NCBI GenBank assembly: GCA_012797975.1
Contig: JAAZOD010000012.1
Coordinates: forward strand, 62,001 to 126,000
Length of the DNA: 64,000 nt
Direction: 5' to 3'
Origin: Pelolinea sp.
GTDB taxonomy: Bacteria; Chloroflexota; Anaerolineae; Anaerolineales; Anaerolineaceae
The notes under the pieces are model-generated. The model ran no database searches. It saw only the letters and a program-made list of their open reading frames with translations, and was not told where the DNA came from. Shown here piece after piece: positions 26,038 to 34,224 of this stretch. The stretch's first letter is position 1. Every line of letters begins with the position of its first letter. The position numbers and the translations under genes were made by a program.

Positions 26038-26914
26038 TAAAAGAATCTCTCAGGGCAATTTATTGATCTATGTGGCAATCTTGGCCGTCGGTTTGGTCAT
26101 CAGCTCAGGAATGATCGTTTTTGGGGGTGAACAGACCATTTTTCTTGGTCTTTCCTTGCTGGCTTTTGTATCGGTGTTGACGATCCTGCACTTTAATGGG
26201 TGGTTGGAATGGACAGCATGCGGAATCAGTATCTTAACCTATGCATATGTGCAATATTCCCTCCCGGGGCAGTTGATGCAGGTACTTTTCCGCACAGGTA
26301 TCTTTGCTGCTGCGTTGTTGCTTTCTTTTGTTCTATCTCGGGTGATGCGAAAGAAGGTCGATTATTCCGTGAATCAATATGCTTCCAATAATGTTCTGAT
26401 CGAAGAGCTTACCCTGCATGATTCCATGGGCCTTCTAAAATGGAAACCATTTCAGCAAAAGTTGGATGAGGAATTCCTGCGCAGCCGCAGAACGAAAAAG
26501 CCTGTCAGCGTGATGTTGTTGCGTGTTTTCAAGGTTAAGGAACTGACCAATGCAGGCAGCCCGGAAAGAGCGGAAGAGTTGATGAAAGCAACGGCTGCTG
26601 TTTGTAAGAAAGTATTGCGCACCCTGGATGTGGTTTCGCGTTACGATCGAGAAACATTGAGCATGATTTTGCCGGAAACCTCGGATGAGGAAGCCAAGGT
26701 CGCTGCTGGGCGTTTGATACAAGGAGTTACACAGCAGGTGAATACTGCAGTGTATGCCGGTATCGCCAGCTTTCCGAATGATGCAGTGTCTGTTGACAAG
26801 ATCACCGCTCGCGCACAAGCAGCGCTTGATTATGCTGTGAATTCTGAAAAAGAGATGGTTTCTTTCGCACAGATGAATGCGGGAAATGAAAAAGAAAAAA
26901 GAAAAAAGGAATGA
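26030..26914 (+). CDS. Membrane GGDEF protein, degenerate active site with conserved I-site
   Basis: 294-residue protein with about four membrane helices (8-112) and a C-terminal GGDEF domain (about 130-282). The catalytic GGDEF reads DRETL (206-210), so cyclase activity is unlikely. The inhibitory-site motif RxxD is intact as RTLD (197-200), at the same spacing to the signature as in PleD. Such domains, for example PelD, act as c-di-GMP receptors. It overlaps the BcsB-like gene by 8 bases and ends the operon. Its likely role is to sense c-di-GMP for the synthase complex. Loss of catalysis is seen directly; receptor function is inferred. Confidence 0.82.
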   Translation: MANKRISQGNLLIYVAILAVGLVISSGMIVFGGEQTIFLGLSLLAFVSVLTILHFNGWLEWTACGISILTYAYVQYSLPGQLMQVLFRTGIFAAALLLSFVLSRVMRKKVDYSVNQYASNNVLIEELTLHDSMGLLKWKPFQQKLDEEFLRSRRTKKPVSVMLLRVFKVKELTNAGSPERAEELMKATAAVCKKVLRTLDVVSRYDRETLSMILPETSDEEAKVAAGRLIQGVTQQVNTAVYAGIASFPNDAVSVDKITARAQAALDYAVNSEKEMVSFAQMNAGNEKEKRKKE

Positions 26915-26934
26915 CCGTCCTGCAGCTTGGAATG

Positions 26935-26974
26935 AATCACAGGGATGGTTTTTCTGGCCATCCCTGTGATTTCT
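26935..26974 (+). terminator. Terminator of the exopolysaccharide operon
   Basis: AATCACAGGGATGG (26935-26948) and CCATCCCTGTGATT (26958-26971) form a perfect 14-bp stem, followed by a short T-rich end. Confidence 0.8.
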
Positions 26975-27059
26975 AAAATGGTGAAAAGATTGGAAAGAGT
27001 GATACAATATTAAAGTAGTCGAAAAAATTATTGAATGCAATGAACTGAGGTTTGAACTT

Positions 27060-27147
27060 GGTCGCTTTGGGAGGGCTGAGAGATCGCCCTTCGCAACAAT
27101 CTCAGGGAGCAAATAGCGAAACCGGTCATCAAAGACCGGTTTTTTTA
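27060..27147 (+). ncRNA. Structured RNA element B (same family as 15206-15299) with terminator
   Basis: GGTCGCT (27060-27066) can pair with AGCGAAACC (27115-27123) with an AA bulge. The overlapping ACCGGTC (27121-27127) pairs with GACCGGT (27134-27140) and runs into seven T. Inside, AGGGC/GCCCT and CTGAG/CTCAG hairpins are possible. The ordered conserved blocks match element A, while the linkers differ. The next gene, proB, lies 170 bases on, behind another terminator, so element B may be a stand-alone small RNA or a distant leader. Confidence 0.6.
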
Positions 27148-27197
27148 TTGGTAGTTGCACAAAAATACAAAGCAATCTTCGACAAACGCCGCCTTAA

Positions 27198-27226
27198 GAG
27201 CCACCTATTTAATGGGTGGCTTTTTT
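27198..27226 (+). terminator. Second terminator before proB
   Basis: AGCCACC (27199-27205) pairs with GGTGGCT (27215-27221) and is followed by six T (27221-27226). It insulates proB from element B. Confidence 0.75.
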
Positions 27227-27318
27227 AGACCGATTTTCTGATGTCAAAAGAACGTGTTTTTATGCTCTATCCTTATGCTGTATTTTGATATACTTGGGGG
27301 AATTATCGGGAGGACGAT

Positions 27319-28452
27319 ATGCAGTATCACTGTATGGTGGTTAAGATTGGCACGTCCACGCTTACCCACGGTACGCATGCGATTCAGTATCCCTGCATCG
27401 TGGAACTTGCCAGACAGATCTGTGCCATTCAGAAAGAACATTGCCAGGTCGTGCTAGTTTCGTCCGGCGCGATCACTGCCGGAAAAGAAATGCTGGGTCA
27501 TTCCAATTTGGCAAAGCATATGCCAGCAAAACAGATGCTGGCTGCAGTCGGGCAGCCGCGCCTGATGGCGATCTACGAACAAGTATTTTCCATGTATGGT
27601 ATCAAAGTGGGGCAGGTTCTACTGACCCGTACCGATATTACCAATCGCAAAAGCTACATCAATGCGCGCGGTACGCTGGAATCTATGCTGACAAATCAAA
27701 TTCTGCCGATCATCAATGAAAATGACACGATTGCCACGGATGAAATCGGTATTGGAGATAATGATAATCTTTCTGCTATGGTTGCCACGATGTTGGAAGC
27801 GGATTTGTTGGTCCTGCTGACCGACATTGACGGCATTTATGACGGCGATCCTGCCAGCGGCGAATCTCAATTGATCCGCGAGATACGTTCTGCGGGGATC
27901 CCGCAATCGATCTGGAATGCTGTGGGAGGGTCCGTTTCTGGTCTTGGAAGGGGCGGAATGTTAACGAAGGTCCAAGCTGCTGAGATCGCCCGCCGCAGCG
28001 GTACCACCGTTGCCATTGCAAAAGGCGAGGACAATATCCTGTATCAAATTGCCGCAGGAGAAAAACCTGGCACCTGGATCTATCCAACGCTCGATGCGTT
28101 GGAGAGCCGGAAACGCTATCTGCTGGCGAGCGCTATTAAAGAGAGTGGAGTGCAGATCGATGTGGGAGCACAGAAAGCATTATTAAAGGGAGGGAGCTTA
28201 CTGCCAGTAGGGGTGGTGAGGGTGCAGGGAAATTTCCAAAGGGGAGATGTTATTTCCGTTTTTGACTCCCATGGAAAATCTTGCGCGTTAGGTCGCTGTG
28301 CGTATGCTTCGGATGAGATCGATCGTATAAAAGGACTGCATACCGATCAGATCGAAGAAAAACTTGGATATCTCTATGCCGATGAAATGATCCACCATGA
28401 CGATCTGGTTTTGCTGCAGGGCAGAGGAGGTGAGCATGAAAGCGGTGCTTGA
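27319..28452 (+). CDS. proB: Glutamate 5-kinase
   Basis: First step of proline synthesis: ATP-dependent phosphorylation of L-glutamate. The amino-acid-kinase domain shows KIGTSTLTHG, SSGAIT, NENDTIA and DNDNLSA-type segments (GDNDNLSAMVA), with LTDIDGIYDGDP near residue 170. A C-terminal PUA domain occupies about 280-365 (KGGSLLPVGV). Length, 377 residues, is normal. ATG 27319 follows GGGAGG. It overlaps proA by 17 bases. Confidence 0.96.
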   Translation: MQYHCMVVKIGTSTLTHGTHAIQYPCIVELARQICAIQKEHCQVVLVSSGAITAGKEMLGHSNLAKHMPAKQMLAAVGQPRLMAIYEQVFSMYGIKVGQVLLTRTDITNRKSYINARGTLESMLTNQILPIINENDTIATDEIGIGDNDNLSAMVATMLEADLLVLLTDIDGIYDGDPASGESQLIREIRSAGIPQSIWNAVGGSVSGLGRGGMLTKVQAAEIARRSGTTVAIAKGEDNILYQIAAGEKPGTWIYPTLDALESRKRYLLASAIKESGVQIDVGAQKALLKGGSLLPVGVVRVQGNFQRGDVISVFDSHGKSCALGRCAYASDEIDRIKGLHTDQIEEKLGYLYADEMIHHDDLVLLQGRGGEHESGA

Positions 28453-29698
28453 ACTATGCAGCCAGGCGAAAACCGCCTTTCGCTCTCTGCCTTTCTTTTC
28501 TGCAAAACAGCGAACCATGCTTCTGATAAGTTTGGCTGATATTCTAGTGGAACGCTGCGATCTGATCGAAAAGGAGAATCGGAAAGATGTTGACGAGGCA
28601 CAAGCAACAGGCCTGAGCGGGGCCATGCTGGAACGGCTTTTGTTGGACCATGAACGGATCGTGAGCATGGCAAACGGAGTGCGTTCCGTCGCAATTTTGC
28701 CTGATCCGCTCGATCAGATTTTTGACGAACGGATATTGCCAAACGGGCTGCATGTCCAGAAACAGCGCGTGCCATTGGGAGTGCTGGCAGTGATCTATGA
28801 ATCACGCCCCAATGTGACCATCGACGTGGCAGCATTGGCGTTGAAATCAGGAAATGCTGTCATTTTGCGCGGAGGAAAGGAGAGTTTGCACACCAATGCA
28901 GCTCTGGCCTCCTGCGTCCATGAGGCATTGGCAACCTGCAGCATGCCCGTTGGAGCGGTGCAATTTCTGGATGATCCGGACCGCAAAAGGGTGGATGAAC
29001 TGTTGAGCATGGACCACTATGTGGATATGCTCATTCCCCGCGGAGGAGCGGAGTTGCACACTTACTGCCGGAAAAACAGCCGTATTCCCGTCATCACCGG
29101 CGGGATCGGGATTTGCCATCTGTTTGTGGATGAGTCGGCAAACCTTGAGAAGGCGTTGGAAGTGATCGTCAATGCCAAGGTACAGCGTCCAACCGTCTGC
29201 AACGCATTGGATACCGTGCTACTGCATGAAAGGATTGCATCATCCTTTTTGCCGGTGCTGTTAAAGCGAATGCAGCAGGAAAAGGTAGTCGTTCACATCC
29301 CAGAACCGCAGATCAAAAAATTCTCCCTTCACTGCAGTGAATTCGTTAGAAGTATGAAGGAAGGAGATTGGGATCGGGAATGGCTTTCGTTAAATTTGAA
29401 TATCACCATCGTCTCCGACCTGGCGGAAGCCGTAGATTTCATTCGAGAACATTCCACCGCTCATTCAGACGGCATTCTCACCGAGGATGAGCAGAATGCC
29501 AACCAATTCCTCAAAGCGGTGGATTCGGCTGTGGTGTATGTGAATGCCAGCACCCGCTTTACCGACGGCGCCGAATTGGGGCTGGGAGCAGAAGTGGCCA
29601 TTTCCACGCAGCGCCTGCATGCGCGCGGGCCAATGGGTTTGCAGGAATTGACCACCTATAAATGGGTGGTGCGGGGAAATTATCTTATTCGCGAATAA
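28436..29698 (+). CDS. proA: Gamma-glutamyl phosphate reductase
   Basis: Second enzyme of proline synthesis: NADPH reduction of glutamyl-5-phosphate to the semialdehyde. Catalytic Cys255 lies in RPTVCNALDT, and the cofactor region includes GNAVILRGGKES. ATG 28436 follows GAGGTGAGC; an in-frame start at 28397 lies deeper in proB. Length, 420 residues, is normal. The proBA overlap keeps kinase and reductase production linked, matching the labile shared intermediate. A terminator follows. Confidence 0.96.
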   Translation: MKAVLELCSQAKTAFRSLPFFSAKQRTMLLISLADILVERCDLIEKENRKDVDEAQATGLSGAMLERLLLDHERIVSMANGVRSVAILPDPLDQIFDERILPNGLHVQKQRVPLGVLAVIYESRPNVTIDVAALALKSGNAVILRGGKESLHTNAALASCVHEALATCSMPVGAVQFLDDPDRKRVDELLSMDHYVDMLIPRGGAELHTYCRKNSRIPVITGGIGICHLFVDESANLEKALEVIVNAKVQRPTVCNALDTVLLHERIASSFLPVLLKRMQQEKVVVHIPEPQIKKFSLHCSEFVRSMKEGDWDREWLSLNLNITIVSDLAEAVDFIREHSTAHSDGILTEDEQNANQFLKAVDSAVVYVNASTRFTDGAELGLGAEVAISTQRLHARGPMGLQELTTYKWVVRGNYLIRE

Positions 29699-29702
29699 AA
29701 AG

Positions 29703-29731
29703 AAAGCCACTGCAGTCGCAGTGGCTTTTTC
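29703..29731 (+). terminator. Terminator of proBA
   Basis: AAAGCCACTGC and GCAGTGGCTTT form an 11-bp stem with a 4-base loop (29714-29717), then T. Confidence 0.9.
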
Positions 29732-29766
29732 TGTATAATAATAAAAAAATGCTTCAATGAATGGGC

Positions 29767-29937
29767 TTAGAAACCTTTCAATACGTTTCCAAGCCATAGC
29801 AGGACGAATCCTGCGGCTACCAACCAGAAATTGTAGCTGCTTACAAAGGGGATGGCGATGAATTTACCAAGGATCCCCAAGACAGCTAAAGCGGTTGAGA
29901 GCCAAAAAACTAATTTGGTTGGAGTGCTGAGTTTCAT
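29767..29937 (-). CDS. 56-residue two-helix membrane protein
   Basis: Small protein beginning MKLSTPTKLVFW, with two hydrophobic helices separated by a short loop (PFVSSYNF) and ending GNVLKGF. ATG 29937 has GAAAGGAG six bases upstream, a strong site that supports real translation. It resembles short predicted membrane proteins common in Chloroflexota in form only; no function is known. The minus-strand genes at 30050-30659 lie upstream and may be co-transcribed, with a gap of 112 bases. Confidence 0.7.
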   Translation of the reverse strand: MKLSTPTKLVFWLSTALAVLGILGKFIAIPFVSSYNFWLVAAGFVLLWLGNVLKGF

Positions 29938-30049
29938 ATCAATCTCCTTTCTTTAGTTTTCCTACATTAAGTATAACGAAAAAAAAGGCAAAAAGTTGCG
30001 TGAAGGAGATTGATTAATGTTGGATTTAAATCACCAATTTCGATGAATA

Positions 30050-30199
30050 CTAGCTCTTGATCTTGATCTCGACCTCTTTCACTTCTTCAACGCCTTTGAG
30101 CGCTTTCAACATTCCCAGAATGGTCTGCATGATGATATCGGCCGGAAATTGAGTGAGCGGGATTTCCTTCCCATTAACTTTCAAGACAATCGATTGCAT
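30050..30199 (-). CDS. 49-residue conserved-looking small protein
   Basis: Short soluble protein beginning MQSIVLKVNGKEIPL, with a charged, likely helical end (KGVEEVKEVEIKIKS). ATG 30199 follows AGGAGG, and the gene starts 16 bases after the stop of the MobB-like NTPase, so it is likely the second gene of that operon. No family recognised. Confidence 0.7.
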   Translation of the reverse strand: MQSIVLKVNGKEIPLTQFPADIIMQTILGMLKALKGVEEVKEVEIKIKS

Positions 30200-30215
30200 C
30201 GTGTCCTCCTAACTT

Positions 30216-30659
30216 TTATAGACTGTGATTTCTGATCTGAGCGATGAGCGCTTCGTAGTTTCCGTCATAGGTAAACAATGTATTCTCGCGCAGCGCCATA
30301 TCCCCCAAACGAATTTTGGGGATCCAATCTTCCAGAGCGCCTTCAATGAAGATGAAATCATATTCTTCATTTTCCGAAAGGAACTGCACAATTTTGCTGG
30401 TGGGCAGGGGCTGCTTGACCAGGAAGGTGGTTTCGCTGGCTGAAGAAAAGACCACGGTTTCAGCCCCGGCTTGCCCATAGAGATAAGTATCCTTTCCTTC
30501 TGTGTCAATGCTGACGGCCTTATCGGAGACTTTGATGACGGCTGCATGAAACCCTTCGCTGATCAATTGCGCGACGATCTTTTTGACCAGATAAGTTTTG
30601 CCGATGCCCGATTGTCCGTAAAAGCCAAGGATGGTTGGGGTTTGTTGTTTTTTTGTCAT
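30216..30659 (-). CDS. MobB-like P-loop NTPase
   Basis: 147-residue cytoplasmic NTPase. Walker A is GQSGIGKT (residues 15-22), followed by an AAVIKVSDK strand. The segment ending QAGAETVVFSS matches the HHD-to-AGA region of the molybdopterin-guanine dinucleotide protein MobB. The acidic FIFIEGALE is Walker-B-like. The usual MobB His-His-Asp is not kept, so a role in molybdopterin cofactor is uncertain. It is followed by the 49-residue gene. TTCAAT and TACAAT, 16 bases apart, lie just upstream as a weak promoter. Confidence 0.7.
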   Translation of the reverse strand: MTKKQQTPTILGFYGQSGIGKTYLVKKIVAQLISEGFHAAVIKVSDKAVSIDTEGKDTYLYGQAGAETVVFSSASETTFLVKQPLPTSKIVQFLSENEEYDFIFIEGALEDWIPKIRLGDMALRENTLFTYDGNYEALIAQIRNHSL

Positions 30660-30755
30660 TCCTTATATTGTAGCGGAGAAATACCGATATTGAATTAAAA
30701 AGCAACGCATGGTCGAATCGCCCCTGTTTGATAGACAAAAGTCAAGTGGAGAGGG

Positions 30756-30794
30756 AGGACTGAGTTTTGTTCAATTTGGAACCCAGTCCTTTTT
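30756..30794 (+). terminator. Hairpin downstream of the SIS gene, T-tract on the plus strand
   Basis: AGGACTG (30756-30762) pairs with CAGTCCT (30784-30790), extended by GTT/AAC past one mismatch. Five T follow on the plus strand, although the flanking genes are on the minus strand. It may act weakly as the end of the nagA-SIS transcript. Confidence 0.45.
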
Positions 30795-30850
30795 GGTTGG
30801 CCTTGATCCTACGATTGTTTATTGTAATAAGCCATATCCTTGAACAGCTT

Positions 30851-31597
30851 TTATATGTAAAAGATTCGATCGCGGTACTGCTCAAGAAGTTTTTGGTTGT
30901 GTTCCGCTCCGCCATCCACATTGGCTGCCATGAAAACAGGGGGTGTGATGCCCCTCGCCAGCAGTTCTTCGATGGTGGCGGCTGACAGACAGTGCATGAT
31001 GGCGCTGCTGGTAATTCCCGAAGCGGATGCAAACTTGGTGTCGAGGCCTTCGAGCGACAACAAGGCATCACCCTTTTCTGCTTTGTTATCAATCACCAGG
31101 TCGGCGAAATCATGCATCTTCTTTCCAGATGGGTGTCGTGAGGTTACACCATCGGAATACTTTCGAGATGTAATGCCGATCACCGTGATCCCGCGCTCCT
31201 GGGCGATCTTTGCCATTTCAATCGGCACTGCATTGCGACCTGAAACGGAAATGACGATGAGGATATCTCCCTTCTGAATGGGCTGGTTATCCAGGATAAC
31301 CTGCGCATATCCGCTTAATTTTTCGATCCCGGAGGTCATGGTAGTGGGGTGGATATCCAGATGGGCGATGCCCGGTGCATAAATGGGGTTGATCAACATG
31401 AGGCCCCCTGCGCGGTATACCACTTCTTGAATGGGCAGGCAGGAATGGGTGCAGCCAAATGCAAAAATACGATTTCCGTTTTGAATGGCGTCTGCCATCA
31501 ATGTGGCAGCTCGATCCATTACGCCCTCTTCCTCAACAGCCACTTTCTGAAGAAGAGCGATGACGGCATCGACATATTCATGCGTTAATTTAGACAT
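30851..31597 (-). CDS. SIS-domain phosphosugar-binding protein (UPF0309-like)
   Basis: 248-residue sugar-isomerase-fold protein. FGCTHSCLPIQEV and VISVSGRNAVPIEMAK are the two phosphosugar-binding serine/threonine loops, and GITSSAIMHCLS lies in the helix after the second half. It resembles the uncharacterised UPF0309 group. ATG 31597 follows GGAG inside the end of nagA, 3 bases after its stop. It probably isomerises or senses an amino-sugar phosphate made by the locus; the reaction is not known. Confidence 0.8.
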   Translation of the reverse strand: MSKLTHEYVDAVIALLQKVAVEEEGVMDRAATLMADAIQNGNRIFAFGCTHSCLPIQEVVYRAGGLMLINPIYAPGIAHLDIHPTTMTSGIEKLSGYAQVILDNQPIQKGDILIVISVSGRNAVPIEMAKIAQERGITVIGITSRKYSDGVTSRHPSGKKMHDFADLVIDNKAEKGDALLSLEGLDTKFASASGITSSAIMHCLSAATIEELLARGITPPVFMAANVDGGAEHNQKLLEQYRDRIFYI

Positions 31598-31600
31598 TTT

Positions 31601-32761
31601 TTACTCCATTGTTTTTTGGCGATAAATTTGAGAACCACTCACGATCGTTGAAATAACCTGAAAATCATTGTCAAAAATCGTAAGGTCGGCATCATATCCG
31701 GTACGGATATAGCCTTTGTTTTGAGAAAAATGCATGGCTTGCGCAGGTACCCGGGTAGCCATGGGTAGAACTTGTTCAATCTTTAATCCGGTAAATTGCA
31801 TGACATTGCGTAAAGCAACATCCAGGGTGAGCGTAGACCCGGCAAGACTGCCGTTGGCGATCCTGGCGGCTCCATCGGTCACCGTTACTTCCTGACCTCC
31901 CAGATCATATTGACCATTTGACAGCCCGGTAGCGCGCATCGCATCGGAAATTAAAATGGTATGGTCGATCCCTTTGCAGGCCAGGATGAGTTTCACAATG
32001 GTGGGGTGAAGATGGATCCCGTCGACAATGATCTGCGCAGCAATACGCTCATCGGCCAGGATCCCGCCCACTGTTCCCGGTTCGCGATGATGCAATCCGC
32101 GCATGCCGTTGAACAGATGAGTCGCCTGACGAACACCCAGGTCTGCCGCATGTCTCACCTGGTCAGAAGATGCGCTGCTGTGACCGATGGAAAGTTCAAT
32201 GTGATGGTCAAGGCAGGCCCGAATAAATTCATCCATCCCCGGCAATTCAGGGGCAATGGTGATTAGTTTGACCAGCTCGTTGGCAAACCAAGTTTCGTAC
32301 TCGCTTTGTAGGGGAGGGCGGAAGAACGCAGGGTTCTGTGCGCCCTTGAATTCGATATTGATATAGGGGCCTTCCACATGTGCCCCCAGCAGATGAGCGC
32401 CATCCAGGTGGGAGTGATGCTGGGTAATATTCTCCAGAGCAGTTGCGATGTTTTCCTGGCTGTTTGTAAGGGTGGTGGCGAAGAAGGACGTTACCCCATG
32501 AGCCGCCAAAAAGGTGCTCATGGTATTCAGCGCATTGCGCGATGCATCCATCGTGTCGCATCCCATGCAGCCGTGTATATGGATATCCATTAATCCCGGC
32601 GTGACAATGCATCCTTTGGCGTCGATGCTTGAATGGGAAGCTGCCTCTGCAATCGGTGTTGGGTAAATGCCCTGGATGATGCCATTTTCTATTTCGATGG
32701 TGTGGTCTGACAGCAATTCATCAGGGGTGTAGATGTTTGCGTGGATAATTTTCTTGATCAT
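31601..32761 (-). CDS. nagA: N-acetylglucosamine/galactosamine-6-phosphate deacetylase
   Basis: Amidohydrolase that removes acetate from GlcNAc-6-P or GalNAc-6-P. Metal-site motifs are MDIHIHG, HVEGPY, GHSSASS and ATHLFNGM, with the catalytic Asp in ILISDAMRATG. The 386-residue length is normal. ATG 32761 is the start that aligns with the family; it lacks a good Shine-Dalgarno site, and a TATAAT lies only eight bases upstream, so a leaderless transcript is possible. Its place beside AgaS-like and LacD-like genes suggests it works as AgaA on GalNAc-6-P, but either substrate is possible. Confidence 0.9.
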   Translation of the reverse strand: MIKKIIHANIYTPDELLSDHTIEIENGIIQGIYPTPIAEAASHSSIDAKGCIVTPGLMDIHIHGCMGCDTMDASRNALNTMSTFLAAHGVTSFFATTLTNSQENIATALENITQHHSHLDGAHLLGAHVEGPYINIEFKGAQNPAFFRPPLQSEYETWFANELVKLITIAPELPGMDEFIRACLDHHIELSIGHSSASSDQVRHAADLGVRQATHLFNGMRGLHHREPGTVGGILADERIAAQIIVDGIHLHPTIVKLILACKGIDHTILISDAMRATGLSNGQYDLGGQEVTVTDGAARIANGSLAGSTLTLDVALRNVMQFTGLKIEQVLPMATRVPAQAMHFSQNKGYIRTGYDADLTIFDNDFQVISTIVSGSQIYRQKTME

Positions 32762-32776
32762 GGTGGAATTATACAA

Positions 32777-32812
32777 AAGAAAAGAGAGGAGAAGTGGTAT
32801 TCTCCTCTCTTT
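32777..32812 (-). terminator. Terminator after the PTS IIC gene
   Basis: AAAGAGAGGAGAA (32781-32793) and TTCTCCTCTCTTT (32800-32812) form a perfect 13-bp stem, followed on the minus strand by TTCTTTTG. It divides the PTS genes from nagA. Confidence 0.8.
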
Positions 32813-32824
32813 CTTATACCAATA

Positions 32825-34141
32825 TTAGATACCGAATAATTTGGCGATAGCCCAGATGACGATACCGGGGACGATCGCATCGGGAACAGTGAATCCAAGA
32901 CTGACTGCGCCTAATGCAGAAAGATCACCAAATACCTGGAATTTATAGGCAAAGCTGATCAGCAGCCAGCCGACAAAACCCCACAGGAAACCGCCCAACC
33001 AGGCGCCTTTGCGTCCACCGGTAGCATTGCCAAAAATGGCGCCGGCACCGCTGGCAAAGAATGCTGCGATCATGCTGGGCAGCGGAACAGGCCAGCGCAT
33101 CAATGCTAAGACGATCATGCCTACCACCTGTCCGATGGTGCCGGAGATCAAACCAAAGATCAGGGCATTGGGAGCATACGGATAAATGACGGGGCAATCC
33201 AATGCAGGTTTTGCACCGGGGATGAGTTTCTCTGCGATACCTTTGAAGGCGGGTGTGATCTCAGCGATCAACATGCGCACCCCTTGCAGCAAGACCAGAA
33301 CGCCAGCAGTGAAATTCAACGCGATCAAGAGAGTGTAGACGAACCAGTTCTGCCCACCGCTGATCTGCTCTTCAAATGCAGCCACACCGATTTGATTGAT
33401 GGCAAGGCCTGCACCGATGAATGCAACCAGCAGCATGATGATGGAAATAGAAACGGACATATCGCGCAGGAAATTGAACGATTCTTTGATCTTGACGTTC
33501 TCGGTAGAATCTTCGGGTTTGCCAACCAGCTTGCCAGCCCAGGCACCCAACATATTCAATAATGTTTGTCCATGGCCAAAGGCAATATCATCCGTACCTG
33601 TGATCTTGCGCATAACCGGTTGGGCCAGGGCAGGAGCAAGGGTCATATAGAAACCATCTACGATGGATGCCAGAGCGACCACTGCCCAGGTGGAAAGACC
33701 GAAAGAGTGGAACAGGATGGCGAAAGCGCCGGCATGTACCCAGATCATGTGCCCGGTCAGATAGATATAGTGATGTTTTGAGAATTTAGAGACCAGGATA
33801 TGGACCACGTAGCCAAACAGCATGGTCCAGGCGATCTCGGCGCCGATGTTCGCCAGGTTTGCGTTCTGCACCGCGCCGACCACCGCTTCATCGTAGGTTA
33901 CAAAGGTTTCAAAACCGCTGGCGGGGATCCCTTTTTCGAAGAATACCTGGATCGGTGACAGGGCTGTGATCAAAGCGCTGGTTCCAACGCCGATGATCAA
34001 CTGCCCGAGAGTTGTCTTGAGTGTTCCTTTAAACACATCGCCCGCAGATTTTTTCTGAATGATGAGACCGATCATGGCGATGAAGCCCAGAACGATCGCA
34101 GGTAAAGTGATTAAAGAGAGTATTGCATTAAATACTGCCAT
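32825..34141 (-). CDS. PTS EIIC, ascorbate (UlaA/SgaT) family
   Basis: 438-residue membrane channel that imports a sugar during phosphorylation. About eleven hydrophobic helices are present. TGHIMWVHAG, LLQGVRMLIAE, FKGIAEKLIPGA, DCPVIYPYAPNA and GTIGQ match the UlaA type closely. ATG 34141 follows TAGGAGG. UlaA proteins carry ascorbate, but this gene sits with AgaS-, NagA- and LacD-like genes, so an amino sugar or similar compound is more likely. The 83-base gap to EIIB is the only wide one in the operon. Confidence 0.88.
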   Translation of the reverse strand: MAVFNAILSLITLPAIVLGFIAMIGLIIQKKSAGDVFKGTLKTTLGQLIIGVGTSALITALSPIQVFFEKGIPASGFETFVTYDEAVVGAVQNANLANIGAEIAWTMLFGYVVHILVSKFSKHHYIYLTGHMIWVHAGAFAILFHSFGLSTWAVVALASIVDGFYMTLAPALAQPVMRKITGTDDIAFGHGQTLLNMLGAWAGKLVGKPEDSTENVKIKESFNFLRDMSVSISIIMLLVAFIGAGLAINQIGVAAFEEQISGGQNWFVYTLLIALNFTAGVLVLLQGVRMLIAEITPAFKGIAEKLIPGAKPALDCPVIYPYAPNALIFGLISGTIGQVVGMIVLALMRWPVPLPSMIAAFFASGAGAIFGNATGGRKGAWLGGFLWGFVGWLLISFAYKFQVFGDLSALGAVSLGFTVPDAIVPGIVIWAIAKLFGI

Positions 34142-34224
34142 TTCATCCTCCTAAAATTTTTAGTAGTTGTGGTACAAATATAAAAAATAGTGATCCAAAA
34201 ACCTCCTTTCCAAAAAGTAAAAAG

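Larger units (their letters stand above)
26915..27318. other. Intergenic region between the exopolysaccharide operon and proB, 404 bases
   Basis: Contains three hairpin terminators in a row (26935-26974, the one ending element B at 27147, and 27198-27226) and RNA element B. A TACAAT at 27003-27008 without a good -35 could start element B, and TATACT at 27289-27294 could serve proB. Nothing coding was found. Confidence 0.65.

Noticed and set aside
26030-26914. Active diguanylate cyclase
   Set aside because: The GGDEF motif is DRETL, which lacks the glycine pair and metal-binding acid needed for catalysis.
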